Source: Bythopirellula goksoeyrii (GTDB lineage Bacteria; Planctomycetota; Planctomycetia; Pirellulales; Lacipirellulaceae). Taken from it: a stretch of DNA of 64,000 bases. Below are positions 26,221 to 37,778 of this stretch, piece after piece. The notes under the pieces are model-generated. The model was not told where the DNA came from and ran no database searches. It saw nothing but the letters and a program-made list of their open reading frames with translations. The translations under genes and the position numbers were made by a program. The DNA is taken from NCBI RefSeq assembly GCF_008065115.1, contig NZ_CP042913.1, positions 1,772,338 through 1,836,337 of the forward strand. The letters are read 5' to 3'. The stretch's first letter is position 1; every line of letters starts with the position of its first letter.

Positions 26221-26568
26221 ATTGGGTAGAACCACCTCTTGGTAAGTTTGCACCGCGGTCGAAAACTACTGCGGGTTTCCACATAGGGACGCAAAATTCC
26301 TTATAAATAACTACTTGGACCAATATCGTCCAAACAACTCCTAATGAGGAGTTTCTACCAAGTCGCAAGATTTTTTGTCATTTTTTCTAGACAAAACCAT
26401 CTATTCTGATAATCTAGACGTAATAGGGTTAGCGGCTCCAGGTAGCCATATCAGGGTAATTGGCGGTATGGAGTTCGAACAATCCGCAAGGAACGAAGTG
26501 ACCTTCGATCGCGGAAGCTATATCACCGTTTGTCATTTTAACTGGAATCTTCCAAAGAGGGCTCGCTC
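26221..26568. other. Long leader region before PEP-CTERM gene
   Basis: About 350 bases with no gene. Two small hairpins are visible: TTGGAC/GTCCAA at 26315-26333 and AACTCCT/AGGAGTT with loop AATG at 26336-26353. The piece GGGACGCAAAA near 26285 recalls one part of the c-di-GMP riboswitch, but the other conserved parts are absent. Confidence 0.4.
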
Positions 26569-27165
26569 ATGAACAGGACACTTTTGAACCAATCTCTTTT
26601 CTTGCACCGCCAGTATTCATTTCTTTTTCTGGCTATTATTGTTCAGTTTGCTTTCGCTCAAACTGGGAATGCTGGGACCGTCTGTTCAGCTGGGATCGCC
26701 AACAACCTCACTGCCAACAATGGCTGCGAGACTGGTAGCACCAACAATGACAATCCCATTCCAGGTCAAGTCAACGCCGACACGATGTTCGGTTTCTCGG
26801 ACTGGGTATTCGCAGAGAAATTTGAATTCCCGGTTGTAGATGAAGACATCGACATCGGTTTGACTATCACAGGTGGCGATATTTCTGGCACATGGTCGAT
26901 TAACAACGTCTGGGGTTCATTTCAGGATATCATGCTCATACTCAAGGGCGGCAGCGGAAACAATACTCAGGAAGAGTACGTTGGCTATCTGCTTGTGACG
27001 GGTGACACTTCAGGAGCGTACACCACGCCCTTCTTTAACGCCAACAATGGAAACGCCAAGGAAATTTCTCATGTCAGTGCCTATGTTCGGGGCGTTCCCG
27101 AACCGGCGACATGGATGCTTCTGGGGCTTGCACTCGGTACTCTGAGTCTCCGCAGAGCCGGATGA
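26569..27165 (+). CDS. PEP-CTERM sorted secreted protein
   Basis: A 198-residue secreted protein with an N-terminal signal (YSFLFLAIIVQFAFAQTGNAG). It has a C-terminal PEP-CTERM sorting signal: VPEPATWMLLGLALGTL followed by the basic end SLRRAG. Exosortase normally cleaves at this signal. GAGGG lies 7 bases before ATG 26569, which supports the start. The mature part is Asn/Gly-rich and beta-like (DIDIGLTITGGDISGTW) with no known enzyme motif. It stands alone between ftsK and a convergent SPFH gene and is followed by a perfect palindrome. Function unknown; a surface or exopolymer-linked protein is the general expectation for the class. Confidence 0.8.
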   Translation: MNRTLLNQSLFLHRQYSFLFLAIIVQFAFAQTGNAGTVCSAGIANNLTANNGCETGSTNNDNPIPGQVNADTMFGFSDWVFAEKFEFPVVDEDIDIGLTITGGDISGTWSINNVWGSFQDIMLILKGGSGNNTQEEYVGYLLVTGDTSGAYTTPFFNANNGNAKEISHVSAYVRGVPEPATWMLLGLALGTLSLRRAG

Positions 27166-27190
27166 TCGATTCTTGATCTGACTTAAACTT

Positions 27191-27222
27191 CAACGCCCCG
27201 GGATTGCAATCCCGGGGCGTTG
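27191..27222. repeat. Perfect 32-base palindrome, copy 1
   Basis: A perfect palindrome whose half-site is CAACGCCCCGGGATTG. It lies between the convergent PEP-CTERM and SPFH genes and could act as a terminator hairpin for either strand, though no clear T tract follows. A second copy at 43904-43933 differs by one symmetrical pair change. Confidence 0.85.
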
Positions 27223-27248
27223 TCGTATTAAGGATTTCTACTATTCCC

Positions 27249-28865
27249 CTAGCGCTGAGCGGGTTGCCGCGTTGTCTCTTGCGAGGGTGTATCTTGCATC
27301 ATCGTGTCGAGCATGGTGCCTATCAAGGCGGTTGTCTCGCCATCTTTGGTACTGCCTCCGTTGCCGCCGACAACCATCACACGTGGCGTGATGGAGATGT
27401 TTCGCTCTCCCACGATTTTCAATAGCTCGACCAGCGCTGCATTGCCACTGCCGATCTGTTCGGCAATCTGCTTGTATGCCAAGGCTTGCGCTTCCGCCTT
27501 GATCTGCACCGCTTCGGCCTCGGCTTCGGCAGCGATGATCTGTTTTTCTTTATCCTTGTCTGCAATCTGGACCGCATAAGCAGCCGTGGCAAGCCGCTTT
27601 TCTTCCTCGGCTTCCTGCTCGGTCTTAGTAAGCTGCTTCTTCTGTTCAGCGGCCCGCTGTTGCTCTTTGAATGTGTCCTGTTCTTGAAGGGCAATTTCTC
27701 GATCCGTCTGGGTCTTCAAGAGATTACCGAGGGTTTCCTCGTTCCCAACGTCTCCAATGCGTACCCCTGTAATTGTTACGCCGATCTTGTCCATTTCATC
27801 CTTGAGCATTGATAAGGACTGCGATTCCTGATGTGATCGCTGTTTCACGTAGTCGAGCGCCTTTACCCCTTCGGCATTGTTGCGGAAGATCGCTCGCACT
27901 GCTGAGTTCATCACGCTACGCAGTCCATCTTGATCGTCTCCTACAGTTGCGACCAACAAAGGGGCATTCTCTGGTTTGATTTCAAATTCAATCCGCACGT
28001 CAACCGGAAAAGTAAAGCCGTCGGAGGTACGAACCATGATTTCACGTTCTTCGTCTCCTGCTCCCCGGGCAACTTGCTGAGACGTATAGAGCACAATGTG
28101 TTTCTTGGTTGACACTTTGGTGATTTCATACGCTCTTGTATTCAAATAGTATTGACCTTCGAGCAGAGGAACTCGCCAGATACCACGATCACCTCGGGAC
28201 ACTAAATGCCGCGACTCGCCAATCCGAGCTTCGTCTTCCTCTGCACTTGATCTTTCACCAACATTGGATTTCACCACGCCAACGGTAGCCTTCTCGATGG
28301 TCGTGACAGGAACGATTTCCAACTCATAGAGTCGAGGATTGATGCGGTAGGACCCTGGTTTCAACACGGAAGTTTGCGGTCCTTTGTAGCCTCCCCCGTC
28401 CCCTAGAAAGAACTCGGCATCTTGTGCCATCAACCGCTCGTCCTTCTCTTCCCACTCGGGTGCGTAGGCCGTGTCGCGAGGCAAAGGTTGGCCATCCGCG
28501 GCGTTTAGGATCCCCACGCTTCCGGCAGGTATCTCGTTGACCTCGCCGTATTCGATGTCATAAATAAAAGGCCAGTACCAAGGATGCCAGCCGGGAGGCA
28601 AAATCTTTGCTTGCAACCCTTTTTCACCTGAGGTGGCAATAATCTTGCCCGGCGGCAATGAGGTGAAACCGATGTTCTTGTTCACGATTCCAATCTTGTC
28701 TTCGCCCACGAAACGGAACGAAGCTAGCGTGAATCCTGCTAACAAGACAAGAATCGCAAGGCCGATGCCTGCAATGCGCAATTGGGGTGACCGTAACTGT
28801 GTAGCACTAGCGATTATCATACCCGCCAGAACAACGCCCAGGATTAAAAACAATGCAGATGACAT
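27249..28865 (-). CDS. SPFH/band 7 membrane protein (flotillin-like)
   Basis: A 538-residue protein. Two N-terminal membrane helices (LFLILGVVLAGMIIA and IAGIGLAILVLLAGFTL) are followed by an SPFH/band-7 region (GIVNKNIGFTSLPPGKIIA, MVRTSDGFTFPVDVRIEFEI, MNSAVRAIFRNNAEG). A long Lys/Glu/Ala/Gln-rich coiled coil at about 385-480 follows (EQKKQLTKTEQEAEEEKR). SPFH proteins form oligomeric rings or scaffolds in membranes. AGGA lies about 10 bases before the start. A 14-base palindrome lies 54 bases upstream. Neighbours are unrelated, so the particular role is open. Confidence 0.85.
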   Translation of the reverse strand: MSSALFLILGVVLAGMIIASATQLRSPQLRIAGIGLAILVLLAGFTLASFRFVGEDKIGIVNKNIGFTSLPPGKIIATSGEKGLQAKILPPGWHPWYWPFIYDIEYGEVNEIPAGSVGILNAADGQPLPRDTAYAPEWEEKDERLMAQDAEFFLGDGGGYKGPQTSVLKPGSYRINPRLYELEIVPVTTIEKATVGVVKSNVGERSSAEEDEARIGESRHLVSRGDRGIWRVPLLEGQYYLNTRAYEITKVSTKKHIVLYTSQQVARGAGDEEREIMVRTSDGFTFPVDVRIEFEIKPENAPLLVATVGDDQDGLRSVMNSAVRAIFRNNAEGVKALDYVKQRSHQESQSLSMLKDEMDKIGVTITGVRIGDVGNEETLGNLLKTQTDREIALQEQDTFKEQQRAAEQKKQLTKTEQEAEEEKRLATAAYAVQIADKDKEKQIIAAEAEAEAVQIKAEAQALAYKQIAEQIGSGNAALVELLKIVGERNISITPRVMVVGGNGGSTKDGETTALIGTMLDTMMQDTPSQETTRQPAQR

Positions 28866-29247
28866 GATTCGAGTTTCCTAAAGGTGAGATTGAACCAGTA
28901 TCGCCGCCAAATTCTCTACCAGGGAATTCCCTGATGAAGGTCGGTTCATGCTCAAACGTAGCACAACCGTGCTGGATTTTTTGGTATTTCCGCCGGCAAC
29001 CGGAATTCTTCCAGCATATTCGTCTCTTAAGTGAGGATCTTGCCTCAAATAGCAAGTGCGTTCAGGACCAGAATTAGGGATTAAAGGGAAAAAGCAGCCA
29101 ACTGAACCCGAATTCCCTGGAGGATGTCTACGCCTGGAGACCAGCTTTCCGCTAGAATGAGAAACTTGAATGAATTCTCAGATTGGGACCATCGACTCTT
29201 ACGAGTCGCAGCTAGCGCTTATTTCAAGCCTATTATCACACAAAAAC
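28866..29247. other. Intergenic region with 14-base palindrome
   Basis: 382 bases between the divergent SPFH and cimA genes. CAGGGAATTCCCTG at 28920-28933 is a perfect palindrome 54 bases upstream of the SPFH start and could be a regulator site. The cimA frame is open back to 29170, but family alignment favours the later start. Confidence 0.45.
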
Positions 29248-30807
29248 ATGCCAAAGATACAGATTTACGACACGACCTTACGCGACGGTGCCCAAGGGGA
29301 AGGAGTCAATTTTTCCCTGGAGGACAAAGTGCTGATCGCTCATCGGCTCGATGAGCTGGGCTTTGACTATGTCGAGGGGGGCTATCCACTCTCGAATCCG
29401 AAAGACGCTGAATTCTTCCAGCGGATTGCCGCCAAGCCCTTCAAGCATGCTCGGGTGTGTGCCTTTGGCATGACCCGCCGCCGGGGGATGAAACCTGCGG
29501 ACGACATCGGCATGAAGGCCTTGCTGGATTCGCAGGCACCCGTGATCACGATTGTTGGCAAAACCTCAGATTTTCATGTCACCGAAGTGCTGGGGGTCTC
29601 GCTCGATGAAAACCTGGCAATGATCCGCGACACGATCGCGTACCTTTGTGGCGAAGGACGCGAAGTGATTTATGACGCCGAACACTTTTTCGACGGCTGG
29701 AAAGCGAATCCCGATTACGCGGCAAAGACCATCCAGGCCGCGGCCGAGGCGGGAGCTACGATCGTAGTGATGTGTGACACCAACGGTGGCACCATGCCCG
29801 AAGAGGTCGCCGCACTCACTAACGAGGCAGCCGGAAAAATCGACAAGCCGTTGGGAATTCACACGCACAACGACTGCGACCTGGCCGTGGCGAATTCGCT
29901 GGCGTCCATCGACGCTGGGACTGTCCATGTACAGGGGACAATCAATGGATTGGGCGAGCGCTGTGGCAATTCTGATCTGGTTTCGGTGGTCGCCAATTTG
30001 GCGCTCAAGAAGCAAGGCTACGAAGTTCTAAATGGCAAGGGGATTGAGCATCTCACGGAACTTTCACGCTACGTGTATGAAATCGCCAACATGCATTTCC
30101 GTGTGAACCAGCCGTTCGTTGGACCCAGCGCGTTTGCCCATAAAGGGGGCATGCATGTGCATGCTGTGGCGAAAGCAGCCTCCAGCTATGAGCATATCGA
30201 TCCGGCCCAGGTCGGCAACGAACGCCGTATCTTAGTGAGCGAGCTTTCTGGCAGGTCTAATATCATGGCTCTTGCGACGAAAATGAACTTGCAGGACGAC
30301 AAATCACTAATGGATCAAGTGCTGAAACAAGTCGTAGACCTGGAGAACAAAGGCTATCAGTTTGAGGCCGCCGAGGCGTCGTTTGATCTGCTGGTCCGCA
30401 AATTGGCAGGAACCCACACTCCGCATTTTGAACTAGTGCAATATCACACCAGCGTTGTTAGTCGCGGTGGGGAGCCCGTGACTGAGGCGACGATTAAGTT
30501 GATCGTGAACGACAACCTTCTGCATGAAGTGGCCGAGGGAGACGGCCCTGTGAATGCCTTAGATGCTGCTTTGCGAAAGGCACTCAATGGGCTATTTCCG
30601 AGCTTGAACAAGATGCATCTGGTCGACTACAAGGTACGCGTCATCAACTCAGATGCCGCGACGGCAGCCAGTGTGCGAGTGGTCATCGAGAGCCGCGATG
30701 AGAGCGATACCTGGGGGACTGTAGGGGTTCATGAAAATGTGATCGAAGCGAGCTGGCAGGCGTTGGTGGATAGTATTGAGTATAAGCTGTGTAAGGATAT
30801 TAAATAG
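29248..30807 (+). CDS. cimA: Citramalate synthase (CimA-type)
   Basis: Condenses pyruvate and acetyl-CoA to citramalate in the threonine-independent route to isoleucine. The 519-residue product starts MPKIQIYDTTLRDGAQGEGV, the usual family start, so ATG 29248 is preferred over 29170. The HMGL-like barrel contains DTTLRDG, IYDAEHFFDGW, VVMCDTNGGTMP, the metal-binding GIHTHNDCDLAVAN, and VQGTINGLGERCGN. The C-terminal LeuA dimer/regulatory domain is present (about 400-519). The DAEHFFDG stretch favours CimA over LeuA. It lies about 110 bases upstream of valS, a branched-chain link in sense but perhaps by chance. Confidence 0.9.
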   Translation: MPKIQIYDTTLRDGAQGEGVNFSLEDKVLIAHRLDELGFDYVEGGYPLSNPKDAEFFQRIAAKPFKHARVCAFGMTRRRGMKPADDIGMKALLDSQAPVITIVGKTSDFHVTEVLGVSLDENLAMIRDTIAYLCGEGREVIYDAEHFFDGWKANPDYAAKTIQAAAEAGATIVVMCDTNGGTMPEEVAALTNEAAGKIDKPLGIHTHNDCDLAVANSLASIDAGTVHVQGTINGLGERCGNSDLVSVVANLALKKQGYEVLNGKGIEHLTELSRYVYEIANMHFRVNQPFVGPSAFAHKGGMHVHAVAKAASSYEHIDPAQVGNERRILVSELSGRSNIMALATKMNLQDDKSLMDQVLKQVVDLENKGYQFEAAEASFDLLVRKLAGTHTPHFELVQYHTSVVSRGGEPVTEATIKLIVNDNLLHEVAEGDGPVNALDAALRKALNGLFPSLNKMHLVDYKVRVINSDAATAASVRVVIESRDESDTWGTVGVHENVIEASWQALVDSIEYKLCKDIK

Positions 30808-30812
30808 GTTTT

Positions 30813-30841
30813 ACCGCAGAGACGCGGAGTTCACAGAGACA
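30813..30841. repeat. Dispersed boilerplate repeat fragment
   Basis: ACCGCAGAGACGCGGAG followed by TTCACAGAGACA resembles a short sequence I recall as scattered between genes in planctomycetes and related phyla. It lies between cimA and valS. No function is known to me. Confidence 0.4.
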
Positions 30842-30917
30842 GAATATCTTTGTTCCTTTATACTCTCCGCTTTCGTTGTAATTTCGAATTCCTGTGATCT
30901 TCTTTTGACCTGATAAC

Positions 30918-33900
30918 ATGCCAACCGACACGATGCCTGAATCTAGACTTACAGAACTTCCCTCCCAATATGATCACGCCGCTGCGCAGGCACGTTGGTA
31001 TCCCTACTGGGAATCGCAGGGCTATTTTCATGCGGATGCCAAATCGGAAAAGCCGCCGTTTTCGATTGTGATTCCGCCGCCGAATGTGACCGGGGCGTTG
31101 CATCTGGGGCATGCGCTCAATAACACGTTGCAAGACATCCTCTGCCGCATGAAGCGGATGCAGGGGTTCAACGTGCTTTGGATGCCGGGGACGGATCACG
31201 CAGGGATCGCCACGCAGGCCGTTGTTGAGCGGCGGTTGCTAGAGGAAGAAGGCAAGTCCCGGCACGACCTGGGCCGCGAAGGGTTGGTGGACCGTATTTG
31301 GGAATGGAAGGCCCAATACGAGAAGCGAATCCTTGGCCAACTCAAACAACTTGGCTGTAGTTGCGATTGGGAACGGACCCGATTTACGCTCGACGACCAA
31401 TGTGCCCGTGCGGTCCGTGAGACGTTTTTCAAGCTGTTTGCTGATAACAAGATCTATCGTGGCAAGCGGCTGGTGAATTGGGACACCTTCCTGCAAACAG
31501 CGGTGAGCGATGACGAGGTGTTTCACGAAGTCACCAAAGGCCATTTTTGGCATTTCAACTATCCGGTAATCGATCCGAAGCCTGGCGAGCCGACACATGT
31601 TACCATCGCCACCACGCGACCCGAAACGATGCTTGGGGATACCGCCGTGGCGGTGCATCCTGACCCGGCTGGTGCTTTTGATAAGCTCAGCACCGAGCTT
31701 CGCGAGAAGATCATAGCGGCCAGTGCCAAGGAAAAAGGCGAACTGGAGGAGCAGGCGACGCTGCTACTGGAACGCCGTGCCAAAATGCTCCCGCAGCTAG
31801 AAACCCTGCGTGATATGGCCCGACGGCAGGTGGAGCTTCAGCTCCCCCTGACAGACCGCACCATTCCGCTGATCTGCGACGAATGGGCGAAGCCGGAACT
31901 CGGCTCCGGTTGTGTGAAGATTACTCCAGCGCATGATGAGAACGACTACCAGGTCTGGCAACGGAACCAGCAGATCGGCGCGATCAACATCCTCAACCCC
32001 GACGGCACGCTCAACGACAGCGTACCGGAAAAATATCGCGGCCTGACGATGAAGAAGGCCCGTGCGGCAGTCGTAGAAGATATGGAATCGGCGGGGTTGG
32101 TTGTCGAAATCGAAGATCGCGAAATTGACCTTGCGCATAGTGACCGCAGCAAGACCCCCATCGAACCGTACCTCGCTGACCAGTGGTTCGTAAGGATGGA
32201 CGAACTAGCCCAATCGGCGATGGATGCCGTGACCGATAAGCGCGTGAAGATTTTTCCCGAGCGCTACACGAAGACCTATCTCGACTGGCTGAGCGAAAAG
32301 CGTGATTGGCCGGTGGGGCGGCAGTTGTGGTGGGGGCATCGCGTACCTGTATGGACTCGGGTCGTAAATGCAGATGCGTCGAAAGTGGAATGGGACCAAG
32401 CATTGTATGAGTCCGACATCGATGAAATGGTCGATTATCCAGACGAAAATACACAATGGAGTGTTCAATTCACTGATTTGGTTACTGGCGAGAACCTTGA
32501 TGTAAGTGGAGACGATGGATTTGAACAATACCGTGGGCGTGGACTAAGAATTCTAGTCTGTTTGAAAAAAGACTTTGATCCGGAATTCATAAAGCAACTC
32601 GAAGTGTGGAATAAATTCACACAAGAAGATGAAGTCCTCGACACTTGGTTCTCCTCTGCACTCTGGCCACATTCGACCTTGGGTTGGCCGGACCAAACAC
32701 CTGAACTCAAGACCTTCTACCCCACCAGCGTACTCATCACTTCGCGCGACATCATCACTCTCTGGGTCGCGCGGATGGTGCTCGCGGGGTTGTACAATAT
32801 GGACGAGGTCCCGTTCCCCGAGGTGTTTATCCACCCCAAGATTCTCGACGGCTACGGCGAGACGATGTCGAAGTCGAAGGGCAACGGGGTCGATCCGCTC
32901 GACGTAATCGAAAAATTTGGGGCCGATGCGCTGCGATTTGGGCTCGCGTATCTGACGACCGAGACGCAGGACGTGCGGATGCCAGTGGAGTTTGAGTGCC
33001 CGCATTGCCAGGCGCTCATTCCGCAGACCAAGAAGAATCGCACCTTGCCACGAGTTGAATGCGACAAGTGTGGGAAACCGTTCGGCACGCAGTGGGCCCA
33101 GTCTAATGGCACTGCGGAGGATCAAGCGCTGGCGCGTGGGGCGGCGGTCAGCGAGCGATTTGAGTTGGGCCGCAATTTCTGTAACAAGCTGTGGAATGCC
33201 TCGCGGTTTGCGTTGATGAATCTCGCCGACTATAACGCCGCGACCGCTGGTCGTGCAGTTGGTAACAGCGCCACCAACGGTGGCGGCTTTGTGGCGGATG
33301 ATTTATTGCTGGAAGATCGTTGGTTGTTGTCCCGATTGGCGACGGTGACGGGCGAGGTGACGGCAGCTTTGGAGTCGTACCATTTTGCCGATGCGGCGCG
33401 GGCAATCTATGGCTTTGCTTGGGATGAGTTTTGCAGCTTCTATGTCGAGATGACTAAAGCACGATTTGCCGTGCCGGAGCAACGTGCCGTTGCCCAGCAG
33501 GTGCTCGCGCATGCTCTGGATACACTGCTCCGGCTTTTGCATCCGATGGTGCCATTCTTGACCGAAGAGGTTTGGCATTTGTTGGGGGAGGTCGCGCCGG
33601 AGCGCGGCGTGCTGAAGCACGACCGCGCCGCCGAGAGTGTCTGCGTTGCGGCGTGGCCCACGGTGGATGAATCGCTGATTGATAAGGGGATCGAGGCACA
33701 ATTCGCTCAGTTCCAGACCGTGATGGGAGCGGTGCGGAATATCCGTCAGGAGAAGAATATCCCCCCGCGGACGCCGGTCAAATTCTCGGTGCGGTGTGAT
33801 GAGGAGACCGTGGCACTACTCAAACCAATGGAGCCCTATTTTGCCTCGATGGCCGGTGCAACGGCGACCGGCTGGGGACCTGACGTGGTCCCCCCGGAGC

Positions 33901-34160
33901 GTGTGGCGAGCAAACCGCTGGAAGGGATGGAAGTGCATGTCGACATAAGCGAATTCTTCGACGTGGTTGCCGAACAGGCACGGCTAGAGAAGGAACGAGA
34001 CCAACTTGCCAAATTCACCAAGTCGATCGAAGGAAAACTTAGTAACGAGAATTTCGTAAAGAATGCCCCAGCCGAAGTTGTCGAACAACAGCGGGAAAAA
34101 CTTGCTGAGGCCCAGGGCCAATTGCAGGCCATCGAAGCAGCGCTGAACAAACTGAGTTAG
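30918..34160 (+). CDS. valS: Valyl-tRNA synthetase
   Basis: Charges tRNA-Val. The 1080-residue class I synthetase has the HIGH-type motif PPNVTGALHLGHALN near residue 55 and the KMSKS motif ETMSKSKGN near 655. The editing domain has TTRPETMLGDTAVAVHP. A zinc-ribbon pair is at about 695-720 (CPHC and CDKC). The C-terminal coiled coil (about 1015-1080) is present. Between GHRVPVW (about 479) and DEVLDTWFSS (about 571) there are about 92 residues, where E. coli ValS has roughly 35. The stretch 32401-32640 is about 40% G+C by hand count, lower than its surroundings. The reading frame is intact. Confidence 0.95.
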   Translation: MPTDTMPESRLTELPSQYDHAAAQARWYPYWESQGYFHADAKSEKPPFSIVIPPPNVTGALHLGHALNNTLQDILCRMKRMQGFNVLWMPGTDHAGIATQAVVERRLLEEEGKSRHDLGREGLVDRIWEWKAQYEKRILGQLKQLGCSCDWERTRFTLDDQCARAVRETFFKLFADNKIYRGKRLVNWDTFLQTAVSDDEVFHEVTKGHFWHFNYPVIDPKPGEPTHVTIATTRPETMLGDTAVAVHPDPAGAFDKLSTELREKIIAASAKEKGELEEQATLLLERRAKMLPQLETLRDMARRQVELQLPLTDRTIPLICDEWAKPELGSGCVKITPAHDENDYQVWQRNQQIGAINILNPDGTLNDSVPEKYRGLTMKKARAAVVEDMESAGLVVEIEDREIDLAHSDRSKTPIEPYLADQWFVRMDELAQSAMDAVTDKRVKIFPERYTKTYLDWLSEKRDWPVGRQLWWGHRVPVWTRVVNADASKVEWDQALYESDIDEMVDYPDENTQWSVQFTDLVTGENLDVSGDDGFEQYRGRGLRILVCLKKDFDPEFIKQLEVWNKFTQEDEVLDTWFSSALWPHSTLGWPDQTPELKTFYPTSVLITSRDIITLWVARMVLAGLYNMDEVPFPEVFIHPKILDGYGETMSKSKGNGVDPLDVIEKFGADALRFGLAYLTTETQDVRMPVEFECPHCQALIPQTKKNRTLPRVECDKCGKPFGTQWAQSNGTAEDQALARGAAVSERFELGRNFCNKLWNASRFALMNLADYNAATAGRAVGNSATNGGGFVADDLLLEDRWLLSRLATVTGEVTAALESYHFADAARAIYGFAWDEFCSFYVEMTKARFAVPEQRAVAQQVLAHALDTLLRLLHPMVPFLTEEVWHLLGEVAPERGVLKHDRAAESVCVAAWPTVDESLIDKGIEAQFAQFQTVMGAVRNIRQEKNIPPRTPVKFSVRCDEETVALLKPMEPYFASMAGATATGWGPDVVPPERVASKPLEGMEVHVDISEFFDVVAEQARLEKERDQLAKFTKSIEGKLSNENFVKNAPAEVVEQQREKLAEAQGQLQAIEAALNKLS

Positions 34161-34192
34161 TCTTTCATAGAAGATCCCAGGAACCTATTCCA

Positions 34193-35503
34193 ATGAGATG
34201 CTCCACTTACAATCTAGGACTGTTCTTACTGTTTTTCGCCTCATTGGGCTTATTCGACTGCCTTGCGGTACGTGCGGAGCCATTCGATCTACAAGCCGGC
34301 AATGGCCGGCATTGGTATCGGGGCAATATGCACACGCATTCCCTCTGGAGTGATGGCGATGACTATCTCGACAACATTGCCCTATGGTATCGCGAGAATG
34401 GTTATCAATTCCTGGTCTTCACCGACCACAATGTACTCGCCGACACCGAGCGGTGGATCGATGTGGAAAAGAGCAAGGGTGGGCAGAATGCCTTTGAGAA
34501 GTTCAAGTCGCAATTTCCTGAGCACGTTCAAGAGCGGACCAACGCTGAAGACAAACTGGAAGTCCGGTTGAATACATTTCAGGATGTCGCCGGTCGGCTT
34601 ATAATCCCCGATGAATTTCTTTTGATTCAAGGCGAAGAGATCAGCGACGAGTTCGAAAAGGCTCCCATTCATATTTGCGCCAGTAATATCCAGGAAGTAA
34701 TCCCACCGATGAAAGGTGGGAGCGTCGCAGAGACGATTCAGAATAATTTTCGTGCTGTGAATAGTCAGCGCGAGAAGACAGGTATTCCAATGATTGCCCA
34801 TCTGAATCACCCCAATTTTGGCTATGCCATCACAGCAGAAGACATGATGCTGATCCGCGGTGAGCAGTTTTTCGAGGTCTACAACGGTCATCCCTGGGTC
34901 AACAACCAAGGTGATCACTTGCATGCCAGTTGTGACAGAATTTGGGATATCTTACTGACTGGGCGACTGGGCGAATATCAATTGCCCGCGCTCTATGGCT
35001 TGGCAACCGATGACTCGCATGACCATCATGAATTGGGAGATCGCAAGAGTAATCCGGGCCGTGGATGGGTAATGGTGTTGGCGGAGGAGCTATCGGTTGA
35101 ATCGCTCATCGACGCGCTCGAAGCCGGCCAGTTTTATGCATCGAGCGGCGTGGCACTGCGGCGAATTGCAGTTACTCCCCAAGAGTACTCGGTTGAAGTT
35201 GAGCCTGTGGACGGTGAAGAGTACGAGATCGAATTCATTGGTACCCGCGAGGGATACGACTGGTCAAACAAGCCGGTGGTCGACGAAGAGGGAAGCGAGG
35301 TGCGAACCACACACCACTATAGTGACGACATCGGTGAAACTCTGGCAACGGTGAAAGGCACCGAAGCGAACTACAAGTTCAAGGGGGACGAGCTGTATGT
35401 CCGCGCTCGTGTGACTTCTTCGGCCAAAGCTGAAAACGCTTCATTCGACGATGGACCAAAACGGGCTTGGAGTCAGCCGGTGGATCTCACCAAGCCACAG
35501 TAG
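34193..35503 (+). CDS. Secreted PHP-type metal-dependent phosphoesterase
   Basis: A 436-residue protein with an N-terminal signal peptide (LGLFLLFFASLGLFDCLAVRA). A PHP domain follows: the metal-binding start NMHTHSLWSDGDDY near residue 45, VFTDHNVLADTERW, then IAHLNHPNFGYAI and DDSHDHHE further on. PHP domains hydrolyse phosphoesters with two or three metals. The last 100 residues are beta-rich (EYEIEFIGTREGYDW) and may be a binding module. AGGA lies 10 bases before the start. It follows valS by 32 bases but has no functional link to it. The substrate is unknown; a periplasmic location is likely. Confidence 0.8.
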   Translation: MRCSTYNLGLFLLFFASLGLFDCLAVRAEPFDLQAGNGRHWYRGNMHTHSLWSDGDDYLDNIALWYRENGYQFLVFTDHNVLADTERWIDVEKSKGGQNAFEKFKSQFPEHVQERTNAEDKLEVRLNTFQDVAGRLIIPDEFLLIQGEEISDEFEKAPIHICASNIQEVIPPMKGGSVAETIQNNFRAVNSQREKTGIPMIAHLNHPNFGYAITAEDMMLIRGEQFFEVYNGHPWVNNQGDHLHASCDRIWDILLTGRLGEYQLPALYGLATDDSHDHHELGDRKSNPGRGWVMVLAEELSVESLIDALEAGQFYASSGVALRRIAVTPQEYSVEVEPVDGEEYEIEFIGTREGYDWSNKPVVDEEGSEVRTTHHYSDDIGETLATVKGTEANYKFKGDELYVRARVTSSAKAENASFDDGPKRAWSQPVDLTKPQ

Positions 35504-35509
35504 CCGAAT

Positions 35510-37465
<1,956 letters not shown>

Positions 37466-37778
37466 GGGGAAGAACTCCTGCTAGAAACGAGAAATAAGAA
37501 CTGCGAGTCGAGTTCTCGATTTTACAGCAATGAGTGAGCAGGTTCTAGCCACCAGCGAGAATAACACAGTGTTGCTCAATTCTCAGCTAATGGACCATGT
37601 CCTCCGAAATAGGTAGTGCAAGAAATACGAAAAGCCCAAGCAGTTGTAGCCATGGATCGACAAGGATGAAACACGGACAAGACGGAAGTCTCAATTCAAT
37701 CCGTGTCGATCTGTGTTAATCCGTGGCTCATAAAAAGTGTCTTGGTTGGGGCATTGGGTCGCGTTGAGCTAATTTAAT
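37466..37778. other. Intergenic region between acs and pfk
   Basis: 313 bases without a gene. It contains the boilerplate repeat at 37699-37727, preceded by a partly complementary stretch (ATGAAACACGGACAAGACGGA near 37670), so the region might fold. Nothing else was seen. Confidence 0.4.
37699..37727. repeat. Dispersed boilerplate repeat fragment
   Basis: ATCCGTGTCGATCTGTG then TTAATCCGTGGC. It resembles a sequence I recall as recurring between genes in many environmental bacteria, including planctomycetes. No function is known to me. Confidence 0.4.

Noticed and set aside
26240-26300. c-di-GMP (GEMM) riboswitch before the PEP-CTERM gene
   Set aside because: Only GGGACGCAA is similar; the other conserved helices and the tetraloop receptor part are missing.
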